Positions 8,939 through 16,415 of a stretch of DNA of 64,000 bases are shown here, piece by piece (the stretch's first letter is position 1; the number at the start of each line of letters is the position of its first letter). A program made the translations under genes and the position numbers. This DNA is from UBA5239 sp031548025 (lineage in GTDB: Bacteria > Verrucomicrobiota > Lentisphaeria > Victivallales > Victivallaceae), in contig JAVBRM010000111.1 in the NCBI GenBank assembly GCA_031548025.1, positions 1 to 64,000 on the forward strand, read 5' to 3'. The notes under the pieces are model-generated. The model was not told the origin of the DNA, searched no databases, and saw only the letters and a program-made list of their open reading frames with translations.

Positions 8939-9598
8939 ATGAAGACGTCGGAAATTTTCACACTTATTGAACTCCTGGTGGTGATCGTGATCATCGCCGT
9001 CCTGGCAGCCTTTCTGCTGCCGGCCTTGAATCGCGCGCGGCTCTCCGCCGCCTCCTCCAATTGCATGAGCAACAACAAGCAGATAGCGCTTTACATGCAG
9101 CAGTACGCCGCCGATTTCAGCGCCTATTATCCGCTGGCCGGGGTTGCGCCGCGTTGGGAGGAAGTCGACGAATTCGGCAGTCCCGGCTGGACCAACAGTT
9201 TGAGAATCGCCTATGGCGCGGAAAAAAATATTTTCCACTGTTCACGGGATATCGAGCGCGAATTTTCGTATTCGCTCAACTGCCGCGAACCCTATCTGCG
9301 TTTCAGCGGCTTCGCCTCCTGGCGCCAGATGGTGCTGGACCGTTCCAAGGTGGGGGCTTCGCGTTTGATCCTGGTCGAAGAGACCGGTTTGGACAATGAC
9401 ACCTTTCTAAAAGACGACAGTGACCACGACAATTATACCCAGGACTGCGAGCCGAAGGACTTTGACCGCCACGGCGGTGTGATCGTACTTTTCACCGACG
9501 GACACGCGGAAAAACTTCTGGCTTATGATTTCGCGGAAATCACCTATTTCACCGGTGTTATGAAAAATTGGAGCGACGTGACCTCAATCACCTGGTAG
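8939..9598 (+). CDS. Prepilin-like N-terminal methylation-motif protein, solitary
   Basis: 219 residues from the ATG at 8939 (the in-frame ATG at 8918 lacks a good ribosome site; GGGGG lies before 8939). MKTSEIFTLIELLVVI begins the prepilin-like helix, followed by LLPALNRAR and a globular domain ending with GGVIVLFTDGHAEKLL, the shared C-terminal F-x-DG motif. The residue before F-T-L-I-E is Ile instead of Gly. Unlike the other four copies it has no regulator or secreted enzyme directly attached, but it has its own promoter and palindrome. It is convergent with hslO. Confidence 0.82.
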   Translation: MKTSEIFTLIELLVVIVIIAVLAAFLLPALNRARLSAASSNCMSNNKQIALYMQQYAADFSAYYPLAGVAPRWEEVDEFGSPGWTNSLRIAYGAEKNIFHCSRDIEREFSYSLNCREPYLRFSGFASWRQMVLDRSKVGASRLILVEETGLDNDTFLKDDSDHDNYTQDCEPKDFDRHGGVIVLFTDGHAEKLLAYDFAEITYFTGVMKNWSDVTSITW

Positions 9599-9610
9599 TC
9601 ACAAAAAAAC

Positions 9611-10474
9611 TCATTTGATGAATTCTTCTTTCTTGTAAATGTACTTGTGGTGGCAGAAATTGCACTCGACATTGACTTCGCTTTTTTCGCTGAAAATCTC
9701 CGCGATATCGGCGGCAGGCATTAAACGTATGGCGTCTTTCAGCTTGCCGTGATTGCAATTGCAGCGGAAACCGGGGATCGGGCCGTAGCTGAAATCGGGA
9801 ATTCCCTGCGACAGCGCGGCGGCGATTTTGACCAGTTTCTGCTCGGGCGAGAGATCGTCCAGTAGAATATTGCGAAAGTCCTGGCGGTGAATCAACTCGC
9901 GGACCGGGTCAAAAGCGGTCAAATCGCAGTCCGGCATCGCCTGAAGCATGAAGCCGAACGCCTTGCTGACCGGGCGCGCCGGGTCGGCGTTGAAACGGAC
10001 CGCGGTAGCGATTTCCGTTTCGATCTGATCGCTGACCGAGAAGAAAAATCCGGCGTCTCCGGTGATATTCGCCAGGGGCGCTTTGGTACTGCCGGAATTC
10101 AGGATGGTGCCGTTGTCGAATTTGATGACTTTCATCAAACCGTCTTCCGCTCCGAAAATGTCATCGGGCTTGAGGTTTTCCGTAATCAGGTGCGGGGCGT
10201 TGAGAATGCCCCGCACGTCGCAGCGGGCGTTGACGTCGACCAGCAGCTTGCCGAGCAACCCGGGATATTCCCATTGGAGGGAATATTTTTCTTCACCTTC
10301 CAGAAGGGGGGCCAGCAACGCCGCAGTGGTCAGGGCGCCGGAAAAAATTTCCGCCGCCACCGGGTCGGCGTCGTAGATCCGGATACCTTCCAGGCACAGC
10401 GAGGTGGTATCCGCCATGGAAAACCGGACTTTCAAATCCTTGAAAATCCCCCGGAGCGAATAATCGGTACTCAT
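9611..10474 (-). CDS. hslO: Redox-regulated chaperone Hsp33
   Basis: 287 residues, the usual length of Hsp33. The N-terminal domain begins DYSLRGIFKDLKVRFSMADTT, and the C-terminal redox switch has the four zinc cysteines as C238-x-C240, thirty residues, C271-x-x-C274. In the family, oxidation of these cysteines releases zinc and activates holding of unfolded proteins in the cytoplasm. It is the last gene of a leftward housekeeping run and sits 3 bases after the NifU-like gene, so co-expression is likely. Confidence 0.93.
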   Translation of the reverse strand: MSTDYSLRGIFKDLKVRFSMADTTSLCLEGIRIYDADPVAAEIFSGALTTAALLAPLLEGEEKYSLQWEYPGLLGKLLVDVNARCDVRGILNAPHLITENLKPDDIFGAEDGLMKVIKFDNGTILNSGSTKAPLANITGDAGFFFSVSDQIETEIATAVRFNADPARPVSKAFGFMLQAMPDCDLTAFDPVRELIHRQDFRNILLDDLSPEQKLVKIAAALSQGIPDFSYGPIPGFRCNCNHGKLKDAIRLMPAADIAEIFSEKSEVNVECNFCHHKYIYKKEEFIK

Positions 10475-10477
10475 CGC

Positions 10478-10708
10478 TTACATCACGCGTTCGATAACGA
10501 TTTCTGGATCGATCTCTTCATTGAGGACCCGTTCGAGGCCGCTCTTAATGGTCATGGTCGCATGCGGACAGCCGCCGCAGGCGCCTTTCAGACGCAGAAA
10601 AACGGTTTTGCCCTTGATGTCGACAATTTCCAGGTCGCCGCCGTCGGCTTGCAGATAGCGGCGGAGGTCTTCGAGTTTGGTTCTGATTTTTTGTTCGAGT
10701 TCATTCAT
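10478..10708 (-). CDS. NifU C-terminal domain (Nfu-type) iron-sulfur scaffold protein
   Basis: 76 residues, matching a stand-alone Nfu domain: RRYLQADGGDLEIVDIKG and the cluster-binding CGGCPHATMTIKSGLE with its C-x-x-C pair, then E-x-x-I-x-x-E. Such proteins carry and deliver [4Fe-4S] clusters. An AGGAG ribosome site precedes the ATG. It lies in a run with hslO; the nearby hydrogenase operon is a heavy consumer of Fe-S clusters, though no direct link is shown. Confidence 0.88.
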   Translation of the reverse strand: MNELEQKIRTKLEDLRRYLQADGGDLEIVDIKGKTVFLRLKGACGGCPHATMTIKSGLERVLNEEIDPEIVIERVM

Positions 10709-10727
10709 TTATCGTGTCTCCTGGGAT

Positions 10728-11309
10728 TTACCGGATTTGATTGAGCATATCGAGTTTGGAACGGAGCATGGGTTTCAGCTCCTTCTTGAAATTGAGTTTA
10801 TTGAAAGCACTGCAGATAATGCGCTGATTGGTCTTGGAGTCGATATAGCCGTTGCAACTCAAGGTCAGGTCGCATCCTTTCAGCTCTTCCAGTTCGATGA
10901 CGAAAACGACCGCGCGACCGTTGCTGCGCTGGATCAAGGGTTTCTCCGGGGTGGCGATGATCTGTTTGCGGCCGTCGCTGTAAATGATTTCCCCCCGGGT
11001 GATGGCTCCGTTGGCCGTTTCGAAATTAGCTTCGCGCGGCGGCTCAAAAAGAATTTCAATCAGGTTGCGGGAGGTGATTCGGTAATAATAAAGCAACTTG
11101 GGAATGATGGTCCGCGTTTCGCTGTCGGGAATAACCGACGAATACGCGGTAATCCCCGAGGAAGGTACCGGAAAATTCCTCGGGTAATGTTCCTGGGAAA
11201 GAATCACCAGCCCGCCGTTCATAATGATGTACATGAGAATAAACAACATGGACAGTATCAGAATCAGCGCGATTTTGAACCGGAAAAGATGTTTTTTATT
11301 GATCGCCAT
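10728..11309 (-). CDS. Hypothetical membrane-anchored protein
   Basis: 193 residues, not recognised. A basic N-terminus (MAINKKHLFRFK) is followed by one strong transmembrane segment (about 13-33, IALILILSMLFILMYIIM); the rest is polar, with about 160 residues probably outside the cytoplasm. No cysteine ligands or catalytic motif stand out. It lies 6 bases after the lipoprotein gene at 11316-11633 and upstream of the NifU-like gene in the same leftward run, suggesting co-expression with that lipoprotein. Confidence 0.7.
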   Translation of the reverse strand: MAINKKHLFRFKIALILILSMLFILMYIIMNGGLVILSQEHYPRNFPVPSSGITAYSSVIPDSETRTIIPKLLYYYRITSRNLIEILFEPPREANFETANGAITRGEIIYSDGRKQIIATPEKPLIQRSNGRAVVFVIELEELKGCDLTLSCNGYIDSKTNQRIICSAFNKLNFKKELKPMLRSKLDMLNQIR

Positions 11310-11315
11310 AGCCGT

Positions 11316-11633
11316 TTATTTGAAAGTCGTATAAGGACTGACGTAAATAACCTGGCCGTTTGAGCGCGACAAGACTATTTTCATCGGTTCTTCATAGCCG
11401 GTGACCTTGCCGCAAACGATCCAGATGTCATCTTCCAGCAGCACGTTGAACGGTTCCTGGGTTTCGACTCTGGCGTCGCCGTAAACCGCGCGCAGATAAA
11501 TTTTGCCGATTTCAAGCGCGTTGTCGCTGGAACGGATAAAGCCGTTGGGTACGGTGGTCATTTTGTCAGTTTGGCAGCCGCCGGCGAAAATTGCCGACGC
11601 CACGATCATGGCGGTAAGTAAAAATATTCTCAT
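11316..11633 (-). CDS. Small lipoprotein with NTF2-fold immunity-protein-like domain
   Basis: 105 residues. The signal sequence ends with a lipobox, F-A-G-G-C, with the lipidated Cys at 20. The mature part (ALEIGKIYLRAVYGDARVETQEPFNVLLEDDIWIVCGKV.. and ..VLSRSNGQVIYVSPY) matches the general pattern of the NTF2-fold immunity-like family (A..IA...L..YG...I..Q.PF.V.L.DD.W.V.G). Despite that family name, no toxin gene is near. A GAGG ribosome site precedes the ATG. The function in this run is unknown. Confidence 0.65.
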   Translation of the reverse strand: MRIFLLTAMIVASAIFAGGCQTDKMTTVPNGFIRSSDNALEIGKIYLRAVYGDARVETQEPFNVLLEDDIWIVCGKVTGYEEPMKIVLSRSNGQVIYVSPYTTFK

Positions 11634-11706
11634 GTTTGAACCTCGGGGTTATGTTGTTGGATATTATGACATTAATCGATGTTTTTTCAACCTGAAACCG
11701 CAAAAA

Positions 11707-12504
11707 TCATTGAAAATTTTTGGCCTCCTGCCATAATTCTTCCATTTGCACGATATCGGCTTCTTCCAACGAACTGCCCTGTTCCTGCAAACGTTTTTCA
11801 ATATGGCGGAAACGGTGTGAAAATTTCCGGATGGTCCCCTGCAGCAAGTCTTCGGAAGAGCCCTGTTTGCGGAACCGCGCCAGATTGACCACGGCAAACA
11901 GCAGATCACCGATTTCATTGTTGATTTCAGCCTGGTTGTCATTGGCCATGGCTTCTTTGATTTCGGCCAGTTCTTCTTCGATTTTTTCGATGATCTGTTC
12001 CTGGTTTTCCCAGTCGAAACCGTATTTGGCGGCTTTGCGCTGGATTTTTTCCGCCTGCAGCAGACCGGAAAGGCCGCGCGGAATCCCGTCGAGTACCGAC
12101 TCGCGGCCCGGATGGTTTTCCTTTTTCTTGATGGCGTCCCAGAGTTCGATGACATCGTCGGAGCTGCCGGCGTCGGCATCGGCGAAAACATGGGGATGGC
12201 GCCGGACCATTTTGGCATTGATCTGGCGGAGGACGTCGGCAAAAGTGAAATCGCCGCGCTCTTCGGCGATCACGGAATAGAAGACCAGGTTCATCATGAT
12301 ATCGCCGAGCTCTTCGCACATATGGTGGTGGTCGGCGTCGTCCACCGTGTCGAGCAGTTCGGCGGTTTCCTCGGTCAGGGTGTGTTTCAGCGTTTCATAA
12401 GTTTGCTTGCGGTCCCAGGGGCACCCCTCCGGCGAACGCAGTTTCCGGAGGATGGCGACAAGCCCGTCTACGGTATCCGGATACAATTTGTCAGATGTAT
12501 TCAT
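11707..12504 (-). CDS. mazG: Nucleoside triphosphate pyrophosphohydrolase MazG
   Basis: 265 residues, the usual length of the two-domain MazG. The first MazG domain has LRSPEGCPWDRKQTYETLKHTLTEETAELLD and CEELGDIMMNLVFYSVIAEE (E-x-x-E..E-x-x-D metal site); the second repeats it as EIKEAMANDNQAEINNEIGDLLFAVVNLAR. Family members hydrolyse NTPs and dNTPs to monophosphates, cleaning the nucleotide pool. It is the first gene of the leftward housekeeping run. Confidence 0.93.
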   Translation of the reverse strand: MNTSDKLYPDTVDGLVAILRKLRSPEGCPWDRKQTYETLKHTLTEETAELLDTVDDADHHHMCEELGDIMMNLVFYSVIAEERGDFTFADVLRQINAKMVRRHPHVFADADAGSSDDVIELWDAIKKKENHPGRESVLDGIPRGLSGLLQAEKIQRKAAKYGFDWENQEQIIEKIEEELAEIKEAMANDNQAEINNEIGDLLFAVVNLARFRKQGSSEDLLQGTIRKFSHRFRHIEKRLQEQGSSLEEADIVQMEELWQEAKNFQ

Positions 12505-12564
12505 AAAAGCTCATTTCTGGTTTGTAAATAAATCAATAGACACTGATAATTGATTTTTTCAATC

Positions 12565-12592
12565 TTGAAATTTCCGGAAAAGGCCTTAAATT
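12565..12592 (+). promoter_or_regulatory. Possible promoter for the M20 amidohydrolase gene
   Basis: TTGAAA (12565-12570), 16 bases, TAAATT (12587-12592). The -10 box is weak; included because it is correctly placed 36 bases before the start codon. Confidence 0.3.
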
Positions 12593-12627
12593 CATAGAGA
12601 ACTTCTAATAACAAGCGAGTGACTCTT

Positions 12628-13791
12628 ATGAACACCCATAACGCATTCAATGAATTAAGTGATTTCATCCGGGAACATCAGGCCGAGTATTGCGGGTTGG
12701 CGCAAAGAATCTGGGAAAAACCGGAGATTGCTTTTCAGGAAAAATTCGCCTGCGTCGAACAGGTCAAAATGCTGAAAGATTGTGGATTTGAAGTAACTTC
12801 CCCATATGCCGGAGTGGAAACGGCCTATGCCGCGACTTACGGCAGCGGACACCCGGTATTCTGTTTTGTCGCCGAATACGATGCATTGCCGGAGCTGGGG
12901 CACGGCTGCGGGCACAATTTGATTTGCGCCGCCGCCATTGCCGCCGGGTGCGCGGTCAAGGAAATCATGCGGAAATATCAGATTTCAGGCAAAATTGTCG
13001 TCATGGGAACCCCGGCCGAGGAATCGGGCGGCGGCAAAGTAAAAATGTTGGAACATAATTGTTTGGATGGTGTTGACGCCGCGATGATGGTTCATCCCTC
13101 CTGGCGCAGTACACCCGATACCGGTTCCACGGCCATTCGCCGTTTTGATGTCGAATTTTTCGGCAAAGCGGCGCACGCGGCGGGCTCACCGGAGTTGGGA
13201 TTGAATGCCTTGGATGGCGCGGTTCTTCTTTTGACCGGGATCAATGCCTGGCGGCAGCAGTTGCCGGAGGAGTCCCGGGTTCACGGGATTATCAAGCAGG
13301 GAGGCGTCATGCCGAATATTATTCCGGATCACAGCCTGAGCCGGTTCTACTTGCGTTCGCCCTCGGACGACGTGCTGGATCGGATGGAAAAGAGATTCCG
13401 GGATATCGTCGAGGGTGCGAGCCTGATGGCCGGGACTCGTTACGAGATCAAAGTTTTCAATGTGCCATACCGTTCCCGCAAGCCCAATCCCGAGCTGAAC
13501 AAGCTTTATGTGAAATTCGCCGGCGAGGCCGGATTGAATCCGGTGATTCCGCCGCGGCCCGGGCGCGGTTCCAGCGATTTCGGCGATTTTTCCCAGAAGG
13601 TTCCGGGCATACATCCGTATTTCGGCATCGCGCACAGTGAAATAGCGGGCCACTCCAAAGCTTTCTGCGAAGCCTCCGGCTCGGATTATGGCAAGGAACA
13701 GATGATCAAAGGCGCGATTGCCATGGCCCAGGTCGGTTTTTCGTATCTGACCGATGCCGAAGTCCGGGAAAAAGTAACTACCGGGAAATAA
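12628..13791 (+). CDS. M20 family amidohydrolase (AbgB/amidohydrolase-like metallopeptidase)
   Basis: 387 residues from the ATG at 12628; a GTG at 12619 is an alternative. M20D-type features are visible: VFCFVAEYDALPELGHGCGHNLICAAAI (metal ligands in D-A-L-P and G-H-G-C-G-H-N), MGTPAEESGGGKVKML (catalytic and ligand Glu pair), MMVHPS and a dimerisation domain starting FFGKAAHAAGSPELGLNALDG. Relatives cleave aminobenzoyl-glutamate or N-acyl amino acids in the cytoplasm. Its 3' end overlaps the convergent alpha/beta hydrolase gene by 14 bases. Confidence 0.88.
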   Translation: MNTHNAFNELSDFIREHQAEYCGLAQRIWEKPEIAFQEKFACVEQVKMLKDCGFEVTSPYAGVETAYAATYGSGHPVFCFVAEYDALPELGHGCGHNLICAAAIAAGCAVKEIMRKYQISGKIVVMGTPAEESGGGKVKMLEHNCLDGVDAAMMVHPSWRSTPDTGSTAIRRFDVEFFGKAAHAAGSPELGLNALDGAVLLLTGINAWRQQLPEESRVHGIIKQGGVMPNIIPDHSLSRFYLRSPSDDVLDRMEKRFRDIVEGASLMAGTRYEIKVFNVPYRSRKPNPELNKLYVKFAGEAGLNPVIPPRPGRGSSDFGDFSQKVPGIHPYFGIAHSEIAGHSKAFCEASGSDYGKEQMIKGAIAMAQVGFSYLTDAEVREKVTTGK

Positions 13792-14527
13792 TCAAACCGA
13801 GCAATTCGAAAAACTCCGTGCGGGCGTATTTTTCCCGCCACGGAGTGTGCCCGCAGCGCGGTATGATATAACTGTCAAATGTCATGCCGCGCAAAGGCTC
13901 GACGATGCTTTCCGGCGGGGTAGTGTCGTACTCGCCGTGGATAACCGTCAAAGGAGTTTTCAAGCCCCTGAATTTGACCAGGAGCTCACCGCTCCGGCGC
14001 ATGGCGGCGGCCTCCTGCCAGACTTTCTGGTACATCTCACCGTCGGTAAACGCCGGTTCTTCTTCGGCGGGCAAGGGTGAGTACGTATCCGCTTTTTCGG
14101 CCAGACAACCCAGGCGCGCCAGTTGGATATCGCTGATTTCCGAAGATTGGGTCAATGTCCGGTATTCGGCTTTTTCCGCTTCGCTGAGATGCTCCAGCCG
14201 CCGTGAGTTCATTAGCGGGAGGTATTTTTCATCGAGCGCGCCGCTGCCGACAATAATGAGCTGTTTGACCAGCTCCGGGTACTCGCTTGCATATAACGCT
14301 CCGAGCCAGGCTCCCCATGAATGCCCGATCAGCGCCAGCGGGCCATGAGGTGATATTTGCCCGTGCAATTCGTCGATCAAAGCCCGGATTGAATATTGCC
14401 CCTGCAAGGGTTCCAGGCAGTCCGACAGTCCCCGCGCCAGCCCGTTTGCCGAGCCGATCCCGCCGGGACCGCCGTGAATCACCGCCGCCCGGTAAGGCGG
14501 CTGTCCATGATATCTGATATTTTCCAT
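13778..14527 (-). CDS. Alpha/beta hydrolase fold protein
   Basis: 249 residues. AVIHGGPGGIGSANGLA supplies the HGGPG oxyanion-hole loop typical of proline iminopeptidase-like hydrolases, GHSWGAWLGALY holds the nucleophilic serine elbow (G-H-S-W-G), TVIHGEYDTTPPESI the acid and PRCGHTPWRE the histidine. The full catalytic triad is thus present. The substrate is unknown; peptide, ester or lactone are possible. It lies 35 bases downstream of the alcohol dehydrogenase gene, so the two are probably co-transcribed. Confidence 0.85.
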   Translation of the reverse strand: MENIRYHGQPPYRAAVIHGGPGGIGSANGLARGLSDCLEPLQGQYSIRALIDELHGQISPHGPLALIGHSWGAWLGALYASEYPELVKQLIIVGSGALDEKYLPLMNSRRLEHLSEAEKAEYRTLTQSSEISDIQLARLGCLAEKADTYSPLPAEEEPAFTDGEMYQKVWQEAAAMRRSGELLVKFRGLKTPLTVIHGEYDTTPPESIVEPLRGMTFDSYIIPRCGHTPWREKYARTEFFELLGLIISR

Positions 14528-14562
14528 ACCGTAATGGAATACGGCATGGAATGAAATTCAAA

Positions 14563-15510
14563 TTAAAATATCAGATTTGCCTTGTATAATCCGACTTTCC
14601 TGGTAGCCAGATCCTGGAACGCTTGATTGATATCGGCGAATGGATAGTTGGTGACCAGCAAATCGGTATTCAACTTGCCTCGAGCCATCAGCTTCAACGC
14701 GGCTTTCATATCTTCCAGTTTTAATGTTTTGTTGCGAATATGACCGTTGACGACAGTCAGGGCTTTATAGTTCCAGGTTTTCATATCGATTTGACGGTAA
14801 CCGTCGTTGGACTGATGATAACCGACCAGATTGAAGGTGCCATGATGTTCCAGCAGTTCGGTACCGATATCGAGCGCGGCCTGAATGCCGGTGGCCTCGA
14901 TGAAAACATCGAACAACCCGAGTTCCTCACGCAGTTCAACCGGAGATTTCCCTTTGGTATTGACGACCCGGTCTGCGCCTAGCTTTAAAGCCGTATCCAG
15001 CCGCCAGTCAAGCAGATCGAAAACGACGATCTCGGCGGCTCCCTCCATTCGGGCGAGTTGGAGACAATTCAATCCCATGTAGCCGGCTCCGATAATGCCG
15101 ACTTTGTCGCCGAATTTGATGCCGAAGCGTCGCGCGGCCGCTATGCAGCAGGCAATCGGCTCGCCCAGCGCCATGGATGAATCAAGTCCGGACGGCACCA
15201 ACGCCAGTGATTCCGGTTCAGCGACAAAATATTCCGCGTAACTGCCGCCGAGGGCGGTTACCGGATCGCCGGGTTTGAAACCGGTGACATTTTCGCCGAC
15301 CGCGGCTACGATGCCGGAGCCCTCGTGACCGAGCAGGATACCGGTCGTATCTTCGCGCTTTTCTTCATTGCGGGTCAGGAATTTAAATAAATCACCTTCG
15401 CAAATACCACAAGAAGTTGATTTAACCAACACGGAATTCCGGTCATATTCGGGGATGGCGGCTTCGCGTATTTCAAAGCCGGCGGCGGTCATGATAGCTT
15501 CTTTCATCAT
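14563..15510 (-). CDS. Zinc-dependent medium-chain alcohol/sugar dehydrogenase
   Basis: 315 residues, somewhat short for the family. The GroES-like N-terminal domain has SCGICEGDLF and GILLGHEGSGIVAAVGE (catalytic zinc ligands Cys and His-Glu); the structural-zinc loop with four cysteines is missing. The Rossmann domain has VGIIGAGYMGLNCLQLA. Relatives oxidise threonine, sorbitol, galactitol and similar polyols with NAD(P). An AGGAG ribosome site precedes the start. Paired with the alpha/beta hydrolase gene. Confidence 0.85.
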   Translation of the reverse strand: MMKEAIMTAAGFEIREAAIPEYDRNSVLVKSTSCGICEGDLFKFLTRNEEKREDTTGILLGHEGSGIVAAVGENVTGFKPGDPVTALGGSYAEYFVAEPESLALVPSGLDSSMALGEPIACCIAAARRFGIKFGDKVGIIGAGYMGLNCLQLARMEGAAEIVVFDLLDWRLDTALKLGADRVVNTKGKSPVELREELGLFDVFIEATGIQAALDIGTELLEHHGTFNLVGYHQSNDGYRQIDMKTWNYKALTVVNGHIRNKTLKLEDMKAALKLMARGKLNTDLLVTNYPFADINQAFQDLATRKVGLYKANLIF

Positions 15511-15886
15511 TGGACTCCTGTTTTTGTATGCTGATATAATATAATTGATTGAATTGATTATTTCATCCTTGAATCATTCAATAAACTATGCTTAATCAAT
15601 CAAGTTGGGGAAGATGCGTGTAATATGGATAATTGGTCGGACCTGTCAGACCCGTCGGACCGGTCGGATTTCCCTTGGGGAGTCGCTTTTTAGCACGGCC
15701 AGGCGAAAAAAATAAAAAAATATTGATTTTGGACTGGACAGATGAGAAATGCAGTATATTTTAAGCAAATCGGAGTTTTGGTTTAACTCTCTGGATAAAA
15801 GCGAGTTATATTAATACTCAAATATTAATATAAAAATATTTTTTAGCTTTAGGTTCTTAACGACAACTCAGATTAAGGAGCACAAA
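15511..15886. promoter_or_regulatory. Long AT-rich intergenic region upstream of the hydrogenase operon
   Basis: No gene is seen. Contents: an inverted pair TTGATTGA (15545-15552) and TCAATCAA (15596-15603) close to the dehydrogenase start; a GC-rich 4 x 9 bp tandem repeat (15636-15671); A-tracts; and AGTATATTTTAAG (15753-15765), which also occurs upstream of the glutamate dehydrogenase gene and contains a -10-like TATATT without a convincing -35 box. An AAGGAG ribosome site lies just before 15887. Confidence 0.5.
15636..15671. repeat. Four tandem copies of a 9-bp GC-rich repeat
   Basis: The units are GTCGGACCT, GTCAGACCC, GTCGGACCG and GTCGGATTT, contrasting with AT-rich flanks. A degenerate relative with the same period lies at 26658-26693. 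Confidence 0.7.
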
Positions 15887-16405
15887 ATGGCTTGTCAACA
15901 GTGTGAAGAACTTGATCTCACGACCAAGTATCCGGAAAAGACCGCGGAGCTCGATGCCTACATCGATGGATTGGGTATCGGCGACGATGTCGAAAAAAAT
16001 CGTGGTAATTTAATCCAATGTCTGCATCGCGCTCAGCACATTTTCGGATATTTGCCGTTGAATGTACAAAGACATGTGGCGAAAAAGCTTAAACTTCATT
16101 TGTCGGATGTTTACGGCGTCATCACTTTCTATCATTATTTCACTGAAACTCCAATGGGCCAGTACAAGATCAACGTTTGTACCGGTACCGCCTGTTTCGT
16201 CAAGGGCGCCGGCAATGTGCTTGAAGAGTTCAAGCGTTATCTGAATATCGATCAGGGAGAAACTTCCGCCGACCGCAAGTTCTCCCTGGGCGGAGTCCGT
16301 TGTCTGGGGGCCTGTAGTCTGGCTCCGGTGGTGATGGTCAATGACCGGGTTTACGGCAACGTGACCCCGTCCATGGTTCCGGAAATTATCAACGATTGCA
16401 AATGA
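15887..16405 (+). CDS. hydC: NAD-linked [FeFe]-hydrogenase, NuoE-like [2Fe-2S] subunit (HydC/HndA type)
   Basis: 172 residues with a thioredoxin-like [2Fe-2S] fold: C98-x4-C103, then thirty-five residues, C139-x3-C143 (VCTGTACF and VRCLGACS), as in NuoE. N-terminal helices (NLIQCLHRAQHIFGYLPLNVQRHVAKKL) also match NuoE. With the next two genes it forms the classic trimeric soluble hydrogenase that couples H2 to NAD(H) and ferredoxin in anaerobes. Ten bases separate it from the NuoF-like gene. Confidence 0.92.
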   Translation: MACQQCEELDLTTKYPEKTAELDAYIDGLGIGDDVEKNRGNLIQCLHRAQHIFGYLPLNVQRHVAKKLKLHLSDVYGVITFYHYFTETPMGQYKINVCTGTACFVKGAGNVLEEFKRYLNIDQGETSADRKFSLGGVRCLGACSLAPVVMVNDRVYGNVTPSMVPEIINDCK

Positions 16406-16415
16406 GGTTTGGATA

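Noticed and set aside
9887..10744. 285-codon plus-strand open frame over hslO and the NifU-like gene
   Set aside because: Both minus-strand proteins have complete family motifs; this frame has none and no ribosome site.
11316..11633. Immunity protein of a polymorphic toxin system
   Set aside because: The fold family name suggests it, but there is no toxin or secretion gene near, and the neighbours are housekeeping genes.
15636..15671. Possible CRISPR-like array
   Set aside because: Units are 9 bp, directly adjacent, without spacers, and no cas gene is present.
15753..15765. Strong sigma-70 promoter for the hydrogenase operon
   Set aside because: TATATT is present, but no acceptable -35 box at 16-18 bases was found, so it is noted only as a shared element.
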